Source: UBA3478 sp038134285
GTDB lineage: Bacteria; Bacteroidota; Bacteroidia; Flavobacteriales; Flavobacteriaceae
Reading direction: 5' to 3'
NCBI GenBank assembly: GCA_038134285.1
Contig: JAYPUW010000007.1
Coordinates: forward strand, 45,673 to 109,672
DNA: 64,000 bases
The stretch's first letter is position 1, and each line of letters starts with the position of its first letter. The notes under the pieces are model-generated. The model was not told where the DNA came from. It was given only the letters and a program-made list of their open reading frames with translations, and ran no database searches. Shown here piece by piece: positions 50,427 through 59,850 of the stretch. The translations under genes and the position numbers were made by a program.

Positions 50427-52367
50427 ATGAGCGAAGAAGCAAAAATCCCAAATTATTCAGAAGATAGTATACAGGCCTTAGAAGGAATGGAGCATGTAAG
50501 AATGCGTCCTTCTATGTATATCGGTGACATAGGCTTAAGAGGTCTCCACCACCTAGTTTATGAAGTAGTCGACAACTCTATTGACGAGGCTATGGGAGGT
50601 CACTGCGACACCATTCGGGTCACAATCAATGAAGACAATTCGATTACCGTAACCGATAACGGACGCGGTATTCCTGTAGGTCTTCACAAGAAAGAAGGAG
50701 TATCCGCCCTCGAAGTGGTCATGACCAAGATCGGTGCCGGGGGTAAGTTTGATAAAGATTCATATAAGGTTTCTGGAGGTTTACACGGTGTCGGGGTGTC
50801 TTGTGTGAATGCACTCTCGGTATCCTTAAAGGCAACAGTGCAACGTGAAGGAAAGATCTGGCAACAGGAATACGAAAGAGGAAAGGCCTTGTATCCGGTA
50901 AAAAGTGTTGGCGAAAGCGAAAAGAACGGTACAGAGGTAACCTTCAAGCCGGATCATTTGATCTTTAACCAAACAACTGAGTACAATTATGAGACCCTCG
51001 CCAATCGCATGCGAGAGCTAGCATTCCTAAATAAAGGGATTACTATTTCACTTACCGACAAAAGAAAGAAAGATGATAAGGGAGAATTTGTTTCTGAGAT
51101 TTTTTTCTCTGAAAGGGGATTAGAAGAGTTCATTCTTTTCTTAGATGAGTCGCGTGAACCTTTAATTCAAAAGGTGATTGCTATTGAAGGAGAAAAAGGC
51201 GGAATTCCGGTAGAAATCGCCATGGTATACAACACGGGTTTTTCTGAAAACCTTCACTCTTATGTAAACAACATTAACACACACGAGGGTGGTACGCATT
51301 TAGCAGGATTTAGACGTGGGCTTACGCACACGCTTAAAAAGTATGCAGATTCCTCAGGACTTCTTGATAAGCTAAAATTTGAGATTTCTGGAGATGACTT
51401 TAGAGAAGGTCTCACCGCTATTATTTCAGTAAAAGTGGCTGAGCCACAGTTTGAAGGGCAGACCAAAACTAAACTCGGTAATCGAGAGGTGAGTGCGGCT
51501 GTGAGTCAAGCGGTTTCTGAGATGCTAACGGATTATCTCGAAGAGCATCCTGATGATGCTAAACGCATTGTAGAAAAAGTTGTAATCGCAGCTACTGCCC
51601 GTCATGCCGCCGCCAAGGCTAGAGAGCTTGTTCAGCGCAAGAATGTAATGAGTGGTGGAGGACTTCCTGGAAAGCTTTCAGATTGCTCAGAGCAAGATCC
51701 TGCGCAATGCGAAGTATTCTTGGTTGAGGGAGATTCTGCGGGTGGTACGGCTAAGCAAGGTCGTGACCGAAACTTTCAAGCCATTTTACCCTTAAGAGGT
51801 AAGATTCTGAATGTTGAGAAGGCGATGCAACACAAGGTTTTTGAAAATGAAGAAATCCGAAATATCTATACCGCACTTGGGGTGACGGTAGGTACAGAAG
51901 AAGACTCTAAAGCGCTCAACCTAGAGAAATTGCGCTATCATAAAGTGGTGATCATGTGTGACGCCGATGTGGATGGATCACACATTGAAACCTTGATTCT
52001 AACCTTCTTCTTCAGATACATGCGCGAGCTGATCGAACAGGGCTTTGTGTACATTGCTACACCTCCACTTTATTTAGTGAAAAAAGGAGCTAAAAAGAGT
52101 TATGCATGGAATGATAAAGAGCGTGATCAATTGATGGCCAAATTCGGACAGGGCGCCTTAATCCAGCGTTATAAAGGTTTGGGTGAAATGAATGCTGAAC
52201 AATTATGGGATACCACAATGAACCCTGAGTTCAGAACCTTGAGAAGGGTAACGATCGATAATGCTACTGAAAGCGATCGTATTTTTGCCATGCTTATGGG
52301 TGATGAGGTTCCGCCACGTAGAGAATTCATTGAAAAGAATGCTGTTTATGCCAATATTGACGCCTAG
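50427..52367 (+). CDS. gyrB: DNA gyrase subunit B
   Basis: A 646-residue ATPase subunit of gyrase. The GHKL ATPase has MRPSMYIGDIGLRGLHHL, VDNSIDEAMGG and TDNGRGIPVG; the transducer domain follows. The TOPRIM part has EGDSAGGTAKQGRDR and the metal-binding DADVDGSHI; the end GEMNAEQLWDTTMNPE is typical. The lack of a large insert and the length match Bacteroidota GyrB rather than ParE. Confidence 0.97.
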   Translation: MSEEAKIPNYSEDSIQALEGMEHVRMRPSMYIGDIGLRGLHHLVYEVVDNSIDEAMGGHCDTIRVTINEDNSITVTDNGRGIPVGLHKKEGVSALEVVMTKIGAGGKFDKDSYKVSGGLHGVGVSCVNALSVSLKATVQREGKIWQQEYERGKALYPVKSVGESEKNGTEVTFKPDHLIFNQTTEYNYETLANRMRELAFLNKGITISLTDKRKKDDKGEFVSEIFFSERGLEEFILFLDESREPLIQKVIAIEGEKGGIPVEIAMVYNTGFSENLHSYVNNINTHEGGTHLAGFRRGLTHTLKKYADSSGLLDKLKFEISGDDFREGLTAIISVKVAEPQFEGQTKTKLGNREVSAAVSQAVSEMLTDYLEEHPDDAKRIVEKVVIAATARHAAAKARELVQRKNVMSGGGLPGKLSDCSEQDPAQCEVFLVEGDSAGGTAKQGRDRNFQAILPLRGKILNVEKAMQHKVFENEEIRNIYTALGVTVGTEEDSKALNLEKLRYHKVVIMCDADVDGSHIETLILTFFFRYMRELIEQGFVYIATPPLYLVKKGAKKSYAWNDKERDQLMAKFGQGALIQRYKGLGEMNAEQLWDTTMNPEFRTLRRVTIDNATESDRIFAMLMGDEVPPRREFIEKNAVYANIDA

Positions 52368-52373
52368 CGTTCT

Positions 52374-52381
52374 TATTTTTG
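52374..52381 (+). promoter_or_regulatory. mdh -7 element
   Basis: TATTTTTG matches fully and is followed by C; it lies 35 bases before the mdh ATG, just after the gyrB stop. Confidence 0.6.
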
Positions 52382-52416
52382 CAACAGATTTTTAATCCTT
52401 TAATCGACTTTTTCAC

Positions 52417-53343
52417 ATGAAAATTTCAGTAGTTGGCGCAGGAGCAGTAGGAGCAAGTTGCGCAGAGTATATTGCCATTAAAAATTTTGCCTCTGAGGTA
52501 GTGCTTCTTGATATTAAAGAAGGATTTGCCGAAGGTAAGGCTATGGATCTCATGCAGACGGCTTCATTGAATGGCTTTGACACCAAGATTACAGGATCGA
52601 CAAACGATTACTCAAAAACTGCGGACAGTTCGGTAGTGGTGATCACTTCTGGAATTCCTCGTAAGCCTGGGATGACTAGAGAAGAACTTATCGGGATCAA
52701 CGCTGGTATTGTTCAGACGGTTACTGATAATCTTTTGAAATTTTCGCCAAACGCTATCGTAATCGTGGTGAGTAATCCGATGGATACGATGACCTATCTT
52801 GTTCATAAAATATCAGGCCTACCAAAGAACCGTATCATTGGAATGGGTGGGGCATTAGACAGTGCACGTTTTAAATACCGTTTAGCTGAAGCGCTAGAGG
52901 CTCCGATCTCAGATGTAGACGGAATGGTCATTGGTGGTCATAGCGATACCGGTATGGTACCTTTAATTGATCACGCAACGCGCAATTCGGTTAAAGTGTC
53001 AAACTTTTTGTCAGAAGCTCAAATGGAGTCGGTCGTTGAAGAAACCAAAGTAGGAGGGGCAACACTTACTAAATTGCTAGGAACTAGTGCTTGGTATGCA
53101 CCTGGAGCCGCCGTTTCAGGATTGGTTCAGGCGATTGCTTGCGATCAGCAAAGGATGTTCCCTTGCTCAGTGCTTTTGGACGGAGAATACGAATTATCAG
53201 ACATTTGTATTGGCGTACCGGTGATTCTTGGAAAAAACGGAATCGAGCGTATTGTTGATATTCCGCTTTCTGATTCAACACAACAAAAAATGCAAGAATC
53301 TGCGAAAGGTGTGCGTGCCACTAATGCCTTATTGTCGGTTTAA
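52417..53343 (+). CDS. mdh: malate dehydrogenase
   Basis: A 308-residue NAD-dependent enzyme oxidising malate to oxaloacetate. It is of the LDH-like type: nucleotide-binding GAGAVGAS (about 7-14), D at the NAD-selecting position (VVLLDIKEG), the substrate arginines in GIPRKPGMTREEL, and the catalytic histidine in IGGHSDTGMVPL (about 174). It would feed oxaloacetate to the citrate synthase at 27333. It has its own promoter and terminator. Confidence 0.97.
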   Translation: MKISVVGAGAVGASCAEYIAIKNFASEVVLLDIKEGFAEGKAMDLMQTASLNGFDTKITGSTNDYSKTADSSVVVITSGIPRKPGMTREELIGINAGIVQTVTDNLLKFSPNAIVIVVSNPMDTMTYLVHKISGLPKNRIIGMGGALDSARFKYRLAEALEAPISDVDGMVIGGHSDTGMVPLIDHATRNSVKVSNFLSEAQMESVVEETKVGGATLTKLLGTSAWYAPGAAVSGLVQAIACDQQRMFPCSVLLDGEYELSDICIGVPVILGKNGIERIVDIPLSDSTQQKMQESAKGVRATNALLSV

Positions 53344-53366
53344 TTGAAATAGAAATGAAAAGAATC

Positions 53367-53400
53367 AAAAGCCCCGCACTTCAATGCCTGCGGGGCTTTT
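53367..53400 (+). terminator. mdh terminator
   Basis: AAAAGCCCCGCA (53367-53378) pairs with TGCGGGGCTTTT (53389-53400) around a ten-base loop; a T run is part of the stem's right side. Confidence 0.88.
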
Positions 53401-53418
53401 GCTTTAGTAATGCAATTA

Positions 53419-53449
53419 TTGTCAGATCTTACACGAAATGATATATTTG
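53419..53449 (+). promoter_or_regulatory. secDF promoter
   Basis: TTG (53419-53421) and TATATTTG (53442-53449, full match followed by C) are 20 bases apart; the ATG is 39 bases further on. Confidence 0.65.
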
Positions 53450-53488
53450 CACGCATTTATACATTGTTTTATATAACACTTACGATCC

Positions 53489-56410
53489 ATGCAGAATAAA
53501 GGATTGATTCGATTATTTGCCATTCTTTTTGGCTTAGTTAGTATTTATCAACTCTCATTTACCTTCATTACGAGTAAAATTGAAGGCGATGCAGAGCGCT
53601 ATGCGCAAGTTGAGGTTGAAGAGGGTTCAGAGAATTATATTTCTCAGAGAGAGCGTGTTGCCACGGCCTATTTAGATTCAGTAGCCGATTTACCAGTTCT
53701 TGGATATACTTCATATGGAGACGCCAAAGAGAAGGAACTTAACAAAGGCCTAGACCTTAAAGGAGGGATCAATGTTACCCTTCAGATTTCGGTAAAAGAC
53801 ATTTTGAAGGGATTAGCTTCTGATAGTAAAAGCCCCGCCTTTAATGCGGCTTTATTGGCAGCAGACTCAGCGTCAAAACAAAGTGATGCGAATTACGTAG
53901 AGCTGTTTTTTGAGGCCTTCGAGCAGGATGCACAGGCCAAACTAGCTTCTCCCGATATTTTCGCCAACAAGAATTTGAGTGACGAGATTAATTTTGAGAT
54001 GACCAATGATGAGGTTAAGCCTATCATCCGTCGCAAGATTGACGAGTCTATTGTTTCGGCCTTCGAGGTACTGCGCGAACGTATTGATGGTTTTGGAGTA
54101 ACACAGCCTAATATTCAACGTGTAGGAAGTTCAGGACGTATTTTAGTCGAACTACCTGGAGCTAGAGACATTAATCGTGCGCAAGAATTGTTGTCTTCTA
54201 CAGCACAACTAGAGTTCTGGGAGACCATTCCTCAAGACGAACAAGGCCTTTCTCAGTTTTTGGTTGAGGCAGATGCTAAGATTTCCGAACTCAACGCCCA
54301 GGATAACGATTCAGACGACCTATCAAATTTACTTGAGAATGAGGCCGATAGCCTTTCAAATTCTAATCCGTTACTGTCAAAGCTTATTGTCCCAGCGCCT
54401 GGTTCTAACGCCTTCGTGCGTGCTGCAGTGAGAGATACCGCCGAAATTGGCGCTTATTTGAGAATAGCTGAAGTGAAATCTTTATTACCAGCTTCAGTGA
54501 AGTTCACCAAGTTCGCTTGGGAGCGCGTTGGAGCAGATGCGGAGATCGCAGAGCTTTATGCTTTAAAGTCAAACCGTGAAGGGTTACCACGAATCTCTGG
54601 AGATGTAGTTTCAGATGCACAAGATACTTTTGATCAGTTTGGTAAGCCAGCTGTGAGCATGACTATGAATACCAAAGGTGCCCGTGAATGGGAGCGCATG
54701 ACAGGTGATGTTTATCAGAACCAAACGGGAATCGCCATTGTGCTTGACAATAAAGTGTACACCGCTCCTGGGGTTTCTTCAGGTCCTATTTCAGGGGGGC
54801 GCTCTGAGATCACCGGTGACTTTACGATCAATGAGACCAAGGATATTGCCAACGTTTTACGTGCAGGGAAGCTTCCTGCTTCTGCAGAAATTGTACAATC
54901 AGAGATCGTAGGTCCTTCACTTGGACAAGAGGCCATAAACAGCGGATTCACTTCGTTCATCATTGCCATGGCTTTTGTACTTCTATGGATGATATTCTAT
55001 TACGGAAGAGGAGGACTATATGCAGATATCGCGCTCATCCTTAATATTGTTTTGATCTTAGGAGTATTGACTAGCCTTGGTGCTGTTCTTACCCTCCCCG
55101 GTATTGCGGGTATAGTATTGACGATTGGTATGTCTGTGGATGCGAACGTACTTATTTTCGAGCGCATAAGAGAAGAATTGAATAAAGGCAAAGGACTATC
55201 ACTATCGGTTAGCGATGGTTTCTCTAATGCCTTGTCTTCGATTTTGGATGCTAATATTACAACTGGTTTAACGGCGATTGTACTCTTTATGTTTGGGTCA
55301 GGTCCGATTAAAGGATTTGCCACGACGCTATTGATTGGTATTCTAACTTCATTATTCACGGCCATTTTCGTGACACGCTTGGTTATTGAAGCGTATCTTT
55401 CTAAAAAGGGTCGTGCGTTAACATTTGCTACTCCAGCAACTAAGAATCTGTTTACTAAGGTTAACTTCGGATTCATCAAATCGCGTAGAATCGCTTATGT
55501 GATTTCGGGTATATTAATCGCTGTTTCACTAGGATCTTTAGCCACTAGAGGACTTCAGCAAGGAGTTGACTTTGTTGGAGGTCGAACCTATCAGATTCGC
55601 TTTGAGCAAGAAGTAAGTCCATCGGAGATTTCTTCTGAACTTAATCAGGTATTCGGAAGCGGAACCAACGTCAAAACCTTTGGTGGTGCCAACCAGATCA
55701 AGGTTACCACTTCATATAAGGTTGATATTGAGGGGCTTGAGGTAGATCAAGAAATTCAGTCTAAGTTGTTTGAGGTGCTTCAGAAATACCTTGCACCAGG
55801 TACTTCACTTGAAGACTTTGTGACGCCTGCAGACGAAAAGAATGTAGGAATACTTCAGTCGGTTAAGGTGGGCCCTACCATCGCCGATGATATCAAGAAG
55901 AATGCCTTCTTAGCAATTTTAGGATCACTAACCATCGTATTCCTTTACATCTTGATGCGCTTTAGAAAATGGCAATTCTCATTGGGTGCGGTTACTGCCG
56001 TATTCCACGATGTACTTATCGTTCTTGGAGTATTCTCTATTACGAGCGCGTTTATGCCCTTCAATATGGAAATCGATCAGGCCTTTATCGCCGCTATTCT
56101 GACGGTGATTGGTTATTCACTTAACGATACTGTGGTTGTCTTTGACCGTATTCGTGAGGTGGTGAATGATAGAGGATGGAAGAAAGGTGAAAACGTCAAT
56201 GAGGCCTTGAACAGTACCTTGAGTCGTACCCTAAATACCTCGTTAACGACACTTATCGTGTTATTGGCCATCTTTATTTTCGGTGGAGAGAGCCTTAGAG
56301 GATTTATGTTTGCGATGATTGTAGGTATCCTTGTCGGGACCTATTCTTCGCTCTTCATTGCAACACCAGTAATGTACGATACACTAGGAAAAGAAAAAGA
56401 GGGGCAATAG
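53489..56410 (+). CDS. secDF: fused protein translocase subunit SecDF
   Basis: A 973-residue fusion of SecD and SecF, which pulls secreted proteins through SecYEG using the proton gradient. It has a first membrane segment (about 8-27), a large periplasmic domain with LDLKGGINVTLQI (about 89-101), and the SecD membrane part with GIVLTIGMSVDANVLIFERI. SecF begins near residue 660 (NFGFIKSRRIAYVISG) and has ILTVIGYSLNDTVVVFDRIR. Fusion is normal in Bacteroidota. The stop codon lies within the loop and edge of the terminator hairpin. Confidence 0.97.
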   Translation: MQNKGLIRLFAILFGLVSIYQLSFTFITSKIEGDAERYAQVEVEEGSENYISQRERVATAYLDSVADLPVLGYTSYGDAKEKELNKGLDLKGGINVTLQISVKDILKGLASDSKSPAFNAALLAADSASKQSDANYVELFFEAFEQDAQAKLASPDIFANKNLSDEINFEMTNDEVKPIIRRKIDESIVSAFEVLRERIDGFGVTQPNIQRVGSSGRILVELPGARDINRAQELLSSTAQLEFWETIPQDEQGLSQFLVEADAKISELNAQDNDSDDLSNLLENEADSLSNSNPLLSKLIVPAPGSNAFVRAAVRDTAEIGAYLRIAEVKSLLPASVKFTKFAWERVGADAEIAELYALKSNREGLPRISGDVVSDAQDTFDQFGKPAVSMTMNTKGAREWERMTGDVYQNQTGIAIVLDNKVYTAPGVSSGPISGGRSEITGDFTINETKDIANVLRAGKLPASAEIVQSEIVGPSLGQEAINSGFTSFIIAMAFVLLWMIFYYGRGGLYADIALILNIVLILGVLTSLGAVLTLPGIAGIVLTIGMSVDANVLIFERIREELNKGKGLSLSVSDGFSNALSSILDANITTGLTAIVLFMFGSGPIKGFATTLLIGILTSLFTAIFVTRLVIEAYLSKKGRALTFATPATKNLFTKVNFGFIKSRRIAYVISGILIAVSLGSLATRGLQQGVDFVGGRTYQIRFEQEVSPSEISSELNQVFGSGTNVKTFGGANQIKVTTSYKVDIEGLEVDQEIQSKLFEVLQKYLAPGTSLEDFVTPADEKNVGILQSVKVGPTIADDIKKNAFLAILGSLTIVFLYILMRFRKWQFSLGAVTAVFHDVLIVLGVFSITSAFMPFNMEIDQAFIAAILTVIGYSLNDTVVVFDRIREVVNDRGWKKGENVNEALNSTLSRTLNTSLTTLIVLLAIFIFGGESLRGFMFAMIVGILVGTYSSLFIATPVMYDTLGKEKEGQ

Positions 56411-56421
56411 CCCCTCTTTTT
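56394..56421. terminator. bidirectional terminator overlapping the secDF stop codon
   Basis: GAGGGGC (56399-56405) pairs with GCCCCTC (56410-56416) around AATA, with A and T runs on each side. The secDF TAG occupies 56408-56410, so the stem begins in the last codons. The minus-strand lgt gene ends at 56422, right beside it. Confidence 0.85.
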
Positions 56422-57390
56422 TTATTGCTTTAAAGTTGTGCTTGGCCTAAACATGAGATATAGACCTGCTAATACCAATGGAATACTAAGCCATTGACCT
56501 GTAGAGAGAAGCCCTAAGGACTCTTCAAAACCTCCTTGACTCTTCTTAAAGAATTCTAGTACAAAGCGAGAGGCGAATACAGTCGCCAACCAGAAGCCGA
56601 ATAAAAATCCTGCTTTGTTGCGCAATTGCACCTTTGGGTAGAGCATAAAATACATCAATCCAAAAATAGCGAAATACGCAAAGGCTTCGTACAGTTGCAC
56701 TGGATGACGGTACGGAATCGCGTTCAAGGTGTCACTAAATGCCGGATCAGAGACTATGGCTTTATATGCCTGATTCAAATCTGGAATCTTAGTTATACTC
56801 ACCGCCTCATAACTCGATAAGTCGTCCGCATCTCGAACAAACTTGGTGGCAAACGCAAATGAGGCCTCTGTAACCTTGCCGTTGATCTCAGAATTAAAAA
56901 AGTTTCCGACGCGAATAAAGCCACCACCGACCGCCGAAACGATGGCGATGCGGTCTACAATCCATAAAAATGAAAGCTCCTTGTGTTTTTGGCTGAATAA
57001 ATAGAAGCCTGTGATGGCGGCAAGAGCAGCACCATGGCTTGCCAAACCGGTAAATCCGGTAAATTGATACCCATTGATGAGCCCGAACAAACTAGACCTT
57101 GGGTTTTCTCGAATGGGAAGTAATATTTCAATGACGTGATTTTGATAGTAGGCCCAATCGTAAAAAATGACATGGCCAAGTCGTGCCCCGAGAATGATCG
57201 ATACTACACTGTAAACAAAAAGCGAATCGATCTTATCTGCAGGCTTGTCTTCGGTTTTGAAGATGCGCTTCATGATGTACCAGCCTAGCACGAAGGCTGC
57301 GATCCACATTGAATTGTAGTATTTCAACTGCAAGGGTCCTAGGTGCAGTAAAGTGTCGTTAGGGTTCCAAACGATTCCTAAAAAAGTCAT
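56422..57390 (-). CDS. lgt: prolipoprotein diacylglyceryl transferase
   Basis: A 322-residue inner-membrane enzyme that attaches diacylglycerol to the lipobox cysteine, the first step of making lipoproteins such as those in this window. Conserved parts are FTGLASHGAALAAI with the essential histidine, IRVGNFFNSEINGK and RHPVQLYEAFAYF. It has about seven membrane segments and a longer region between SEINGK and RHPVQLYE than the E. coli enzyme. TATCTTCG at 57407-57414 on the minus strand is a near -7 element. Confidence 0.96.
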   Translation of the reverse strand: MTFLGIVWNPNDTLLHLGPLQLKYYNSMWIAAFVLGWYIMKRIFKTEDKPADKIDSLFVYSVVSIILGARLGHVIFYDWAYYQNHVIEILLPIRENPRSSLFGLINGYQFTGFTGLASHGAALAAITGFYLFSQKHKELSFLWIVDRIAIVSAVGGGFIRVGNFFNSEINGKVTEASFAFATKFVRDADDLSSYEAVSITKIPDLNQAYKAIVSDPAFSDTLNAIPYRHPVQLYEAFAYFAIFGLMYFMLYPKVQLRNKAGFLFGFWLATVFASRFVLEFFKKSQGGFEESLGLLSTGQWLSIPLVLAGLYLMFRPSTTLKQ

Positions 57391-57429
57391 AGGTCAGGAT
57401 TTTAAACGAAGATAACTAAAAGCCACTCT

Positions 57430-57651
57430 TTAAGGAACCGGATCATATCCGCTTTCTCCCCATGGGTGACATCGGGCAATCCGCTTTGCGGCAAGTACAG
57501 TTCCTTTAAATGGTCCATATTTTTTGAGGGCCTCAACAGCGTATTCTGAACAGGTAGGTACGAATCTGCAACTTGAGGGGGTGTAGGGCGATATGAGGTA
57601 TTGGTAGGCGCGAACCCAAAACACAAGTACACTAATCGCTACCTTTTTCAT
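57430..57651 (-). CDS. yidD: membrane protein insertion efficiency factor YidD
   Basis: A 73-residue YidD, a small membrane-associated protein that helps YidC insert membrane proteins. Its signature YQYLISPYTPSSCRFVPTCS with the cysteine pairs and the C-terminal HPWGESGYDPVP is complete. It starts inside the last codons of cysS (overlap 4 bases) and is followed after 39 bases by lgt, so envelope genes are grouped here. Confidence 0.95.
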   Translation of the reverse strand: MKKVAISVLVFWVRAYQYLISPYTPSSCRFVPTCSEYAVEALKKYGPFKGTVLAAKRIARCHPWGESGYDPVP

Positions 57652-59138
57652 GAAAGTGAAAAGGTGGTACCTTCTTTAGAGTCTTTCAATTGTATTCCAA
57701 GGCGTGCAAGTTCATCTCTAATTTGATCTGAAGTTGCAAAGTCTTTGCGCTCTCTAGCTTTGTTTCGTTGCGCAATAAGCAACTCAACGACCCCTGAAAG
57801 CTTCTCAAAATGACCAGCATCTTGCTGGCTTTCATCTTTAAGTCCTAAAACATCAAACGTGAAGGTGCCTATTGTGGTGCGCAATAGCTCCAAGTCTTCG
57901 GAGGTCATACCTTTTGGTTGATCGTGGAGTAGGTTGATCTGCTTAACACCTTCAAATAGCTGTGCAATAAGAATAGGGGTATTAAAATCGTCATTCATTG
58001 CCGCATAACAGCGTTCTACCCATTCGCTAACATTGAAGGTTGAGGTTTTTCCTTGTGCTTCTAGCGATTGAGCGCGTTTATACCCTTCAAGTAGACGTTG
58101 ATAGCCTTTTTCAGCGGCTTCTAGGGCCTCTTGACTCAAATCAAGGATACTGGTGTAGTGTGCCTGCATCATGAAAAAGCGTACTACAGAAGGACTAAAT
58201 GCTTTTGAAAATATACGGTTCTCTCCGCTGAAAATTTCGTGTGGATAAATGTTGTTATCCGTTGATTTCGACATCTTCTTCCCATTAAGGGTAAGCATGT
58301 TGGCGTGCAGCCAATAGTTCACTGGGCTGTGACCACTATGTGCTTCAGCCTGTGCAATTTCGCACTCGTGATGAGGGAATTTGAGGTCCATACCGCCACC
58401 ATGGATGTCAAAGTTGGCTCCGAGATACTTCGTACTCATGGCGGTACATTCGATGTGCCAACCCGGGAAGCCGTCTCCCCAAGGAGAGTTCCATCGCATT
58501 ATATGCTGAGGTTCGGCCTTTTTCCACAATGCAAAATCTTGCGGATTTTTCTTTTCGAGATGTCCTTGAAGCCCTCTAGTGTTAGCCACCATGTCTTCGA
58601 GTTTTCTTCCGCTTAATTTTCCGTAGGCGTGATCGGTATTGAAATTGAGTACATCGAAATAGACCGATCCGTTTTCGACATAGGCATACCCTTTGTCGAT
58701 AATCGATTGAATAATTTCAATTTGCTCAATGATATGCCCTGTAGCCGTAGGTTCAATGTTAGGGGGTAAAAGGTTGAATTGCTCCAAGGTTTGGTGAAAA
58801 TCAACGGTATAACGGTGCACAACCTCCATCGGTTCTATTCGCTCAAGCCTGGCCTTTTTAGCAATCTTATCTTCCCCTTCATCCTCGTCGTGCTCTAAGT
58901 GACCCGCGTCAGTAATGTTACGCACGTAACGCACTTTGTATCCCAGGTGCAATAAATAGCGATAGATCATGTCGAATGACATGAAGGTGCGGCAATTGCC
59001 GAGATGAACTTTTGAATATACCGTTGGACCGCAAACATACATACCTACGTATCCGGATTCTACCGGAGTGAAGGGCTCTTTTTTTCGACTTAAAGAGTTG
59101 AAGACAAAGAGTTCGTTATTGAGGTAACGGTTGCTCAT
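57648..59138 (-). CDS. cysS: cysteinyl-tRNA synthetase
   Basis: A 496-residue class I synthetase. CGPTVYSKVHLGNCRTFMSF holds the first zinc cysteine and the HIGH-type motif; other zinc ligands are in WHIECTAMS and HHECEIAQ. The KMSKS loop is KKMSKSTDN. The C-terminal DALR domain has the usual KARERKDFATSDQIRDEL. It overlaps yidD by 4 bases and starts 3 bases after folE, indicating one transcript. Confidence 0.97.
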   Translation of the reverse strand: MSNRYLNNELFVFNSLSRKKEPFTPVESGYVGMYVCGPTVYSKVHLGNCRTFMSFDMIYRYLLHLGYKVRYVRNITDAGHLEHDEDEGEDKIAKKARLERIEPMEVVHRYTVDFHQTLEQFNLLPPNIEPTATGHIIEQIEIIQSIIDKGYAYVENGSVYFDVLNFNTDHAYGKLSGRKLEDMVANTRGLQGHLEKKNPQDFALWKKAEPQHIMRWNSPWGDGFPGWHIECTAMSTKYLGANFDIHGGGMDLKFPHHECEIAQAEAHSGHSPVNYWLHANMLTLNGKKMSKSTDNNIYPHEIFSGENRIFSKAFSPSVVRFFMMQAHYTSILDLSQEALEAAEKGYQRLLEGYKRAQSLEAQGKTSTFNVSEWVERCYAAMNDDFNTPILIAQLFEGVKQINLLHDQPKGMTSEDLELLRTTIGTFTFDVLGLKDESQQDAGHFEKLSGVVELLIAQRNKARERKDFATSDQIRDELARLGIQLKDSKEGTTFSLS

Positions 59139-59141
59139 GAA

Positions 59142-59801
59142 TTAAAATTCAGTTTGTAATCCTACATAGGCGATAAACTCGTTTCGCAGCTTTTCGTCAG
59201 TTTTAAAGACTCCTTGGTATTCTGCGGTAACGGTGCTGCTCGATATGTCTTTGATTCCTCTTGAATTTACACATAAATGTTTTGCATCTACAATACAGGC
59301 GACATCCTCAGTTTTTAAAATGCCTTGAAGCTCTTGTACCACTTGCATGGTAAGGCGTTCTTGAACCTGTGGTCTTTTGGCAAAATAATCGACAATGCGA
59401 TTCATTTTTGAAAGTCCAACAACTCTTCCATTCGATACATAAGCCACATGTGCTTTTCCGACTATTGGGAGTAAGTGATGTTCACAGGTCGAATACAAGG
59501 TGATATTTTTTTCGACCAGCATTTCTCCGTATTGGTACTTATTCTCGAAGGTAGACGAACTCGGTTTGTTTTTTGGATTTAAGCCCGCGAAAAGTTCTTT
59601 GACAAAGGCCTTTGCCACCCGTTTAGGAGTACCTCTAAGGCTATCGTCATCAAGGTCCATTCCTAGTGTATCAAGAATATCTCTTACACTTGAAGTGATG
59701 CGTTCTATCTTCTGATCGTCGCTCAATTCAAAAGCGTCATCTCTTAAGGGAGTTTCGGCTGAGGCGCTCAGGTGATCTAGCTCGTGTTCTTCGTTGTTCA
59801 T
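59142..59801 (-). CDS. folE: GTP cyclohydrolase I
   Basis: A 219-residue enzyme forming dihydroneopterin triphosphate from GTP, the entry step to folate and, in many bacteria, to queuosine precursors. The zinc and catalytic motifs are TCEHHLLPIVGKAHVAYV and the downstream cysteine in KHLCVNSRGIKD. The N-terminal 30 residues are acidic and variable. First gene of folE-cysS-yidD and perhaps lgt. Confidence 0.97.
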   Translation of the reverse strand: MNNEEHELDHLSASAETPLRDDAFELSDDQKIERITSSVRDILDTLGMDLDDDSLRGTPKRVAKAFVKELFAGLNPKNKPSSSTFENKYQYGEMLVEKNITLYSTCEHHLLPIVGKAHVAYVSNGRVVGLSKMNRIVDYFAKRPQVQERLTMQVVQELQGILKTEDVACIVDAKHLCVNSRGIKDISSSTVTAEYQGVFKTDEKLRNEFIAYVGLQTEF

Positions 59802-59821
59802 TGATTCAAAACTATTGGGCG

Positions 59822-59829
59822 CAAAGATA
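59822..59829 (-). promoter_or_regulatory. folE -7 element
   Basis: On the minus strand TATCTTTG matches fully and is followed by C, 20 bases before the folE ATG, in the gap after the porin gene. Confidence 0.6.
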
Positions 59830-59850
59830 GCTATTATGACAGAGTTGACA

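Noticed and set aside
55000..55479. 159-codon minus-strand frame inside secDF
   Set aside because: Shadow of the SecD membrane region; the plus frame is unmistakable.
57402..57632. second minus-strand frame over yidD
   Set aside because: Out of frame with the clear YidD signature at 57430-57651.
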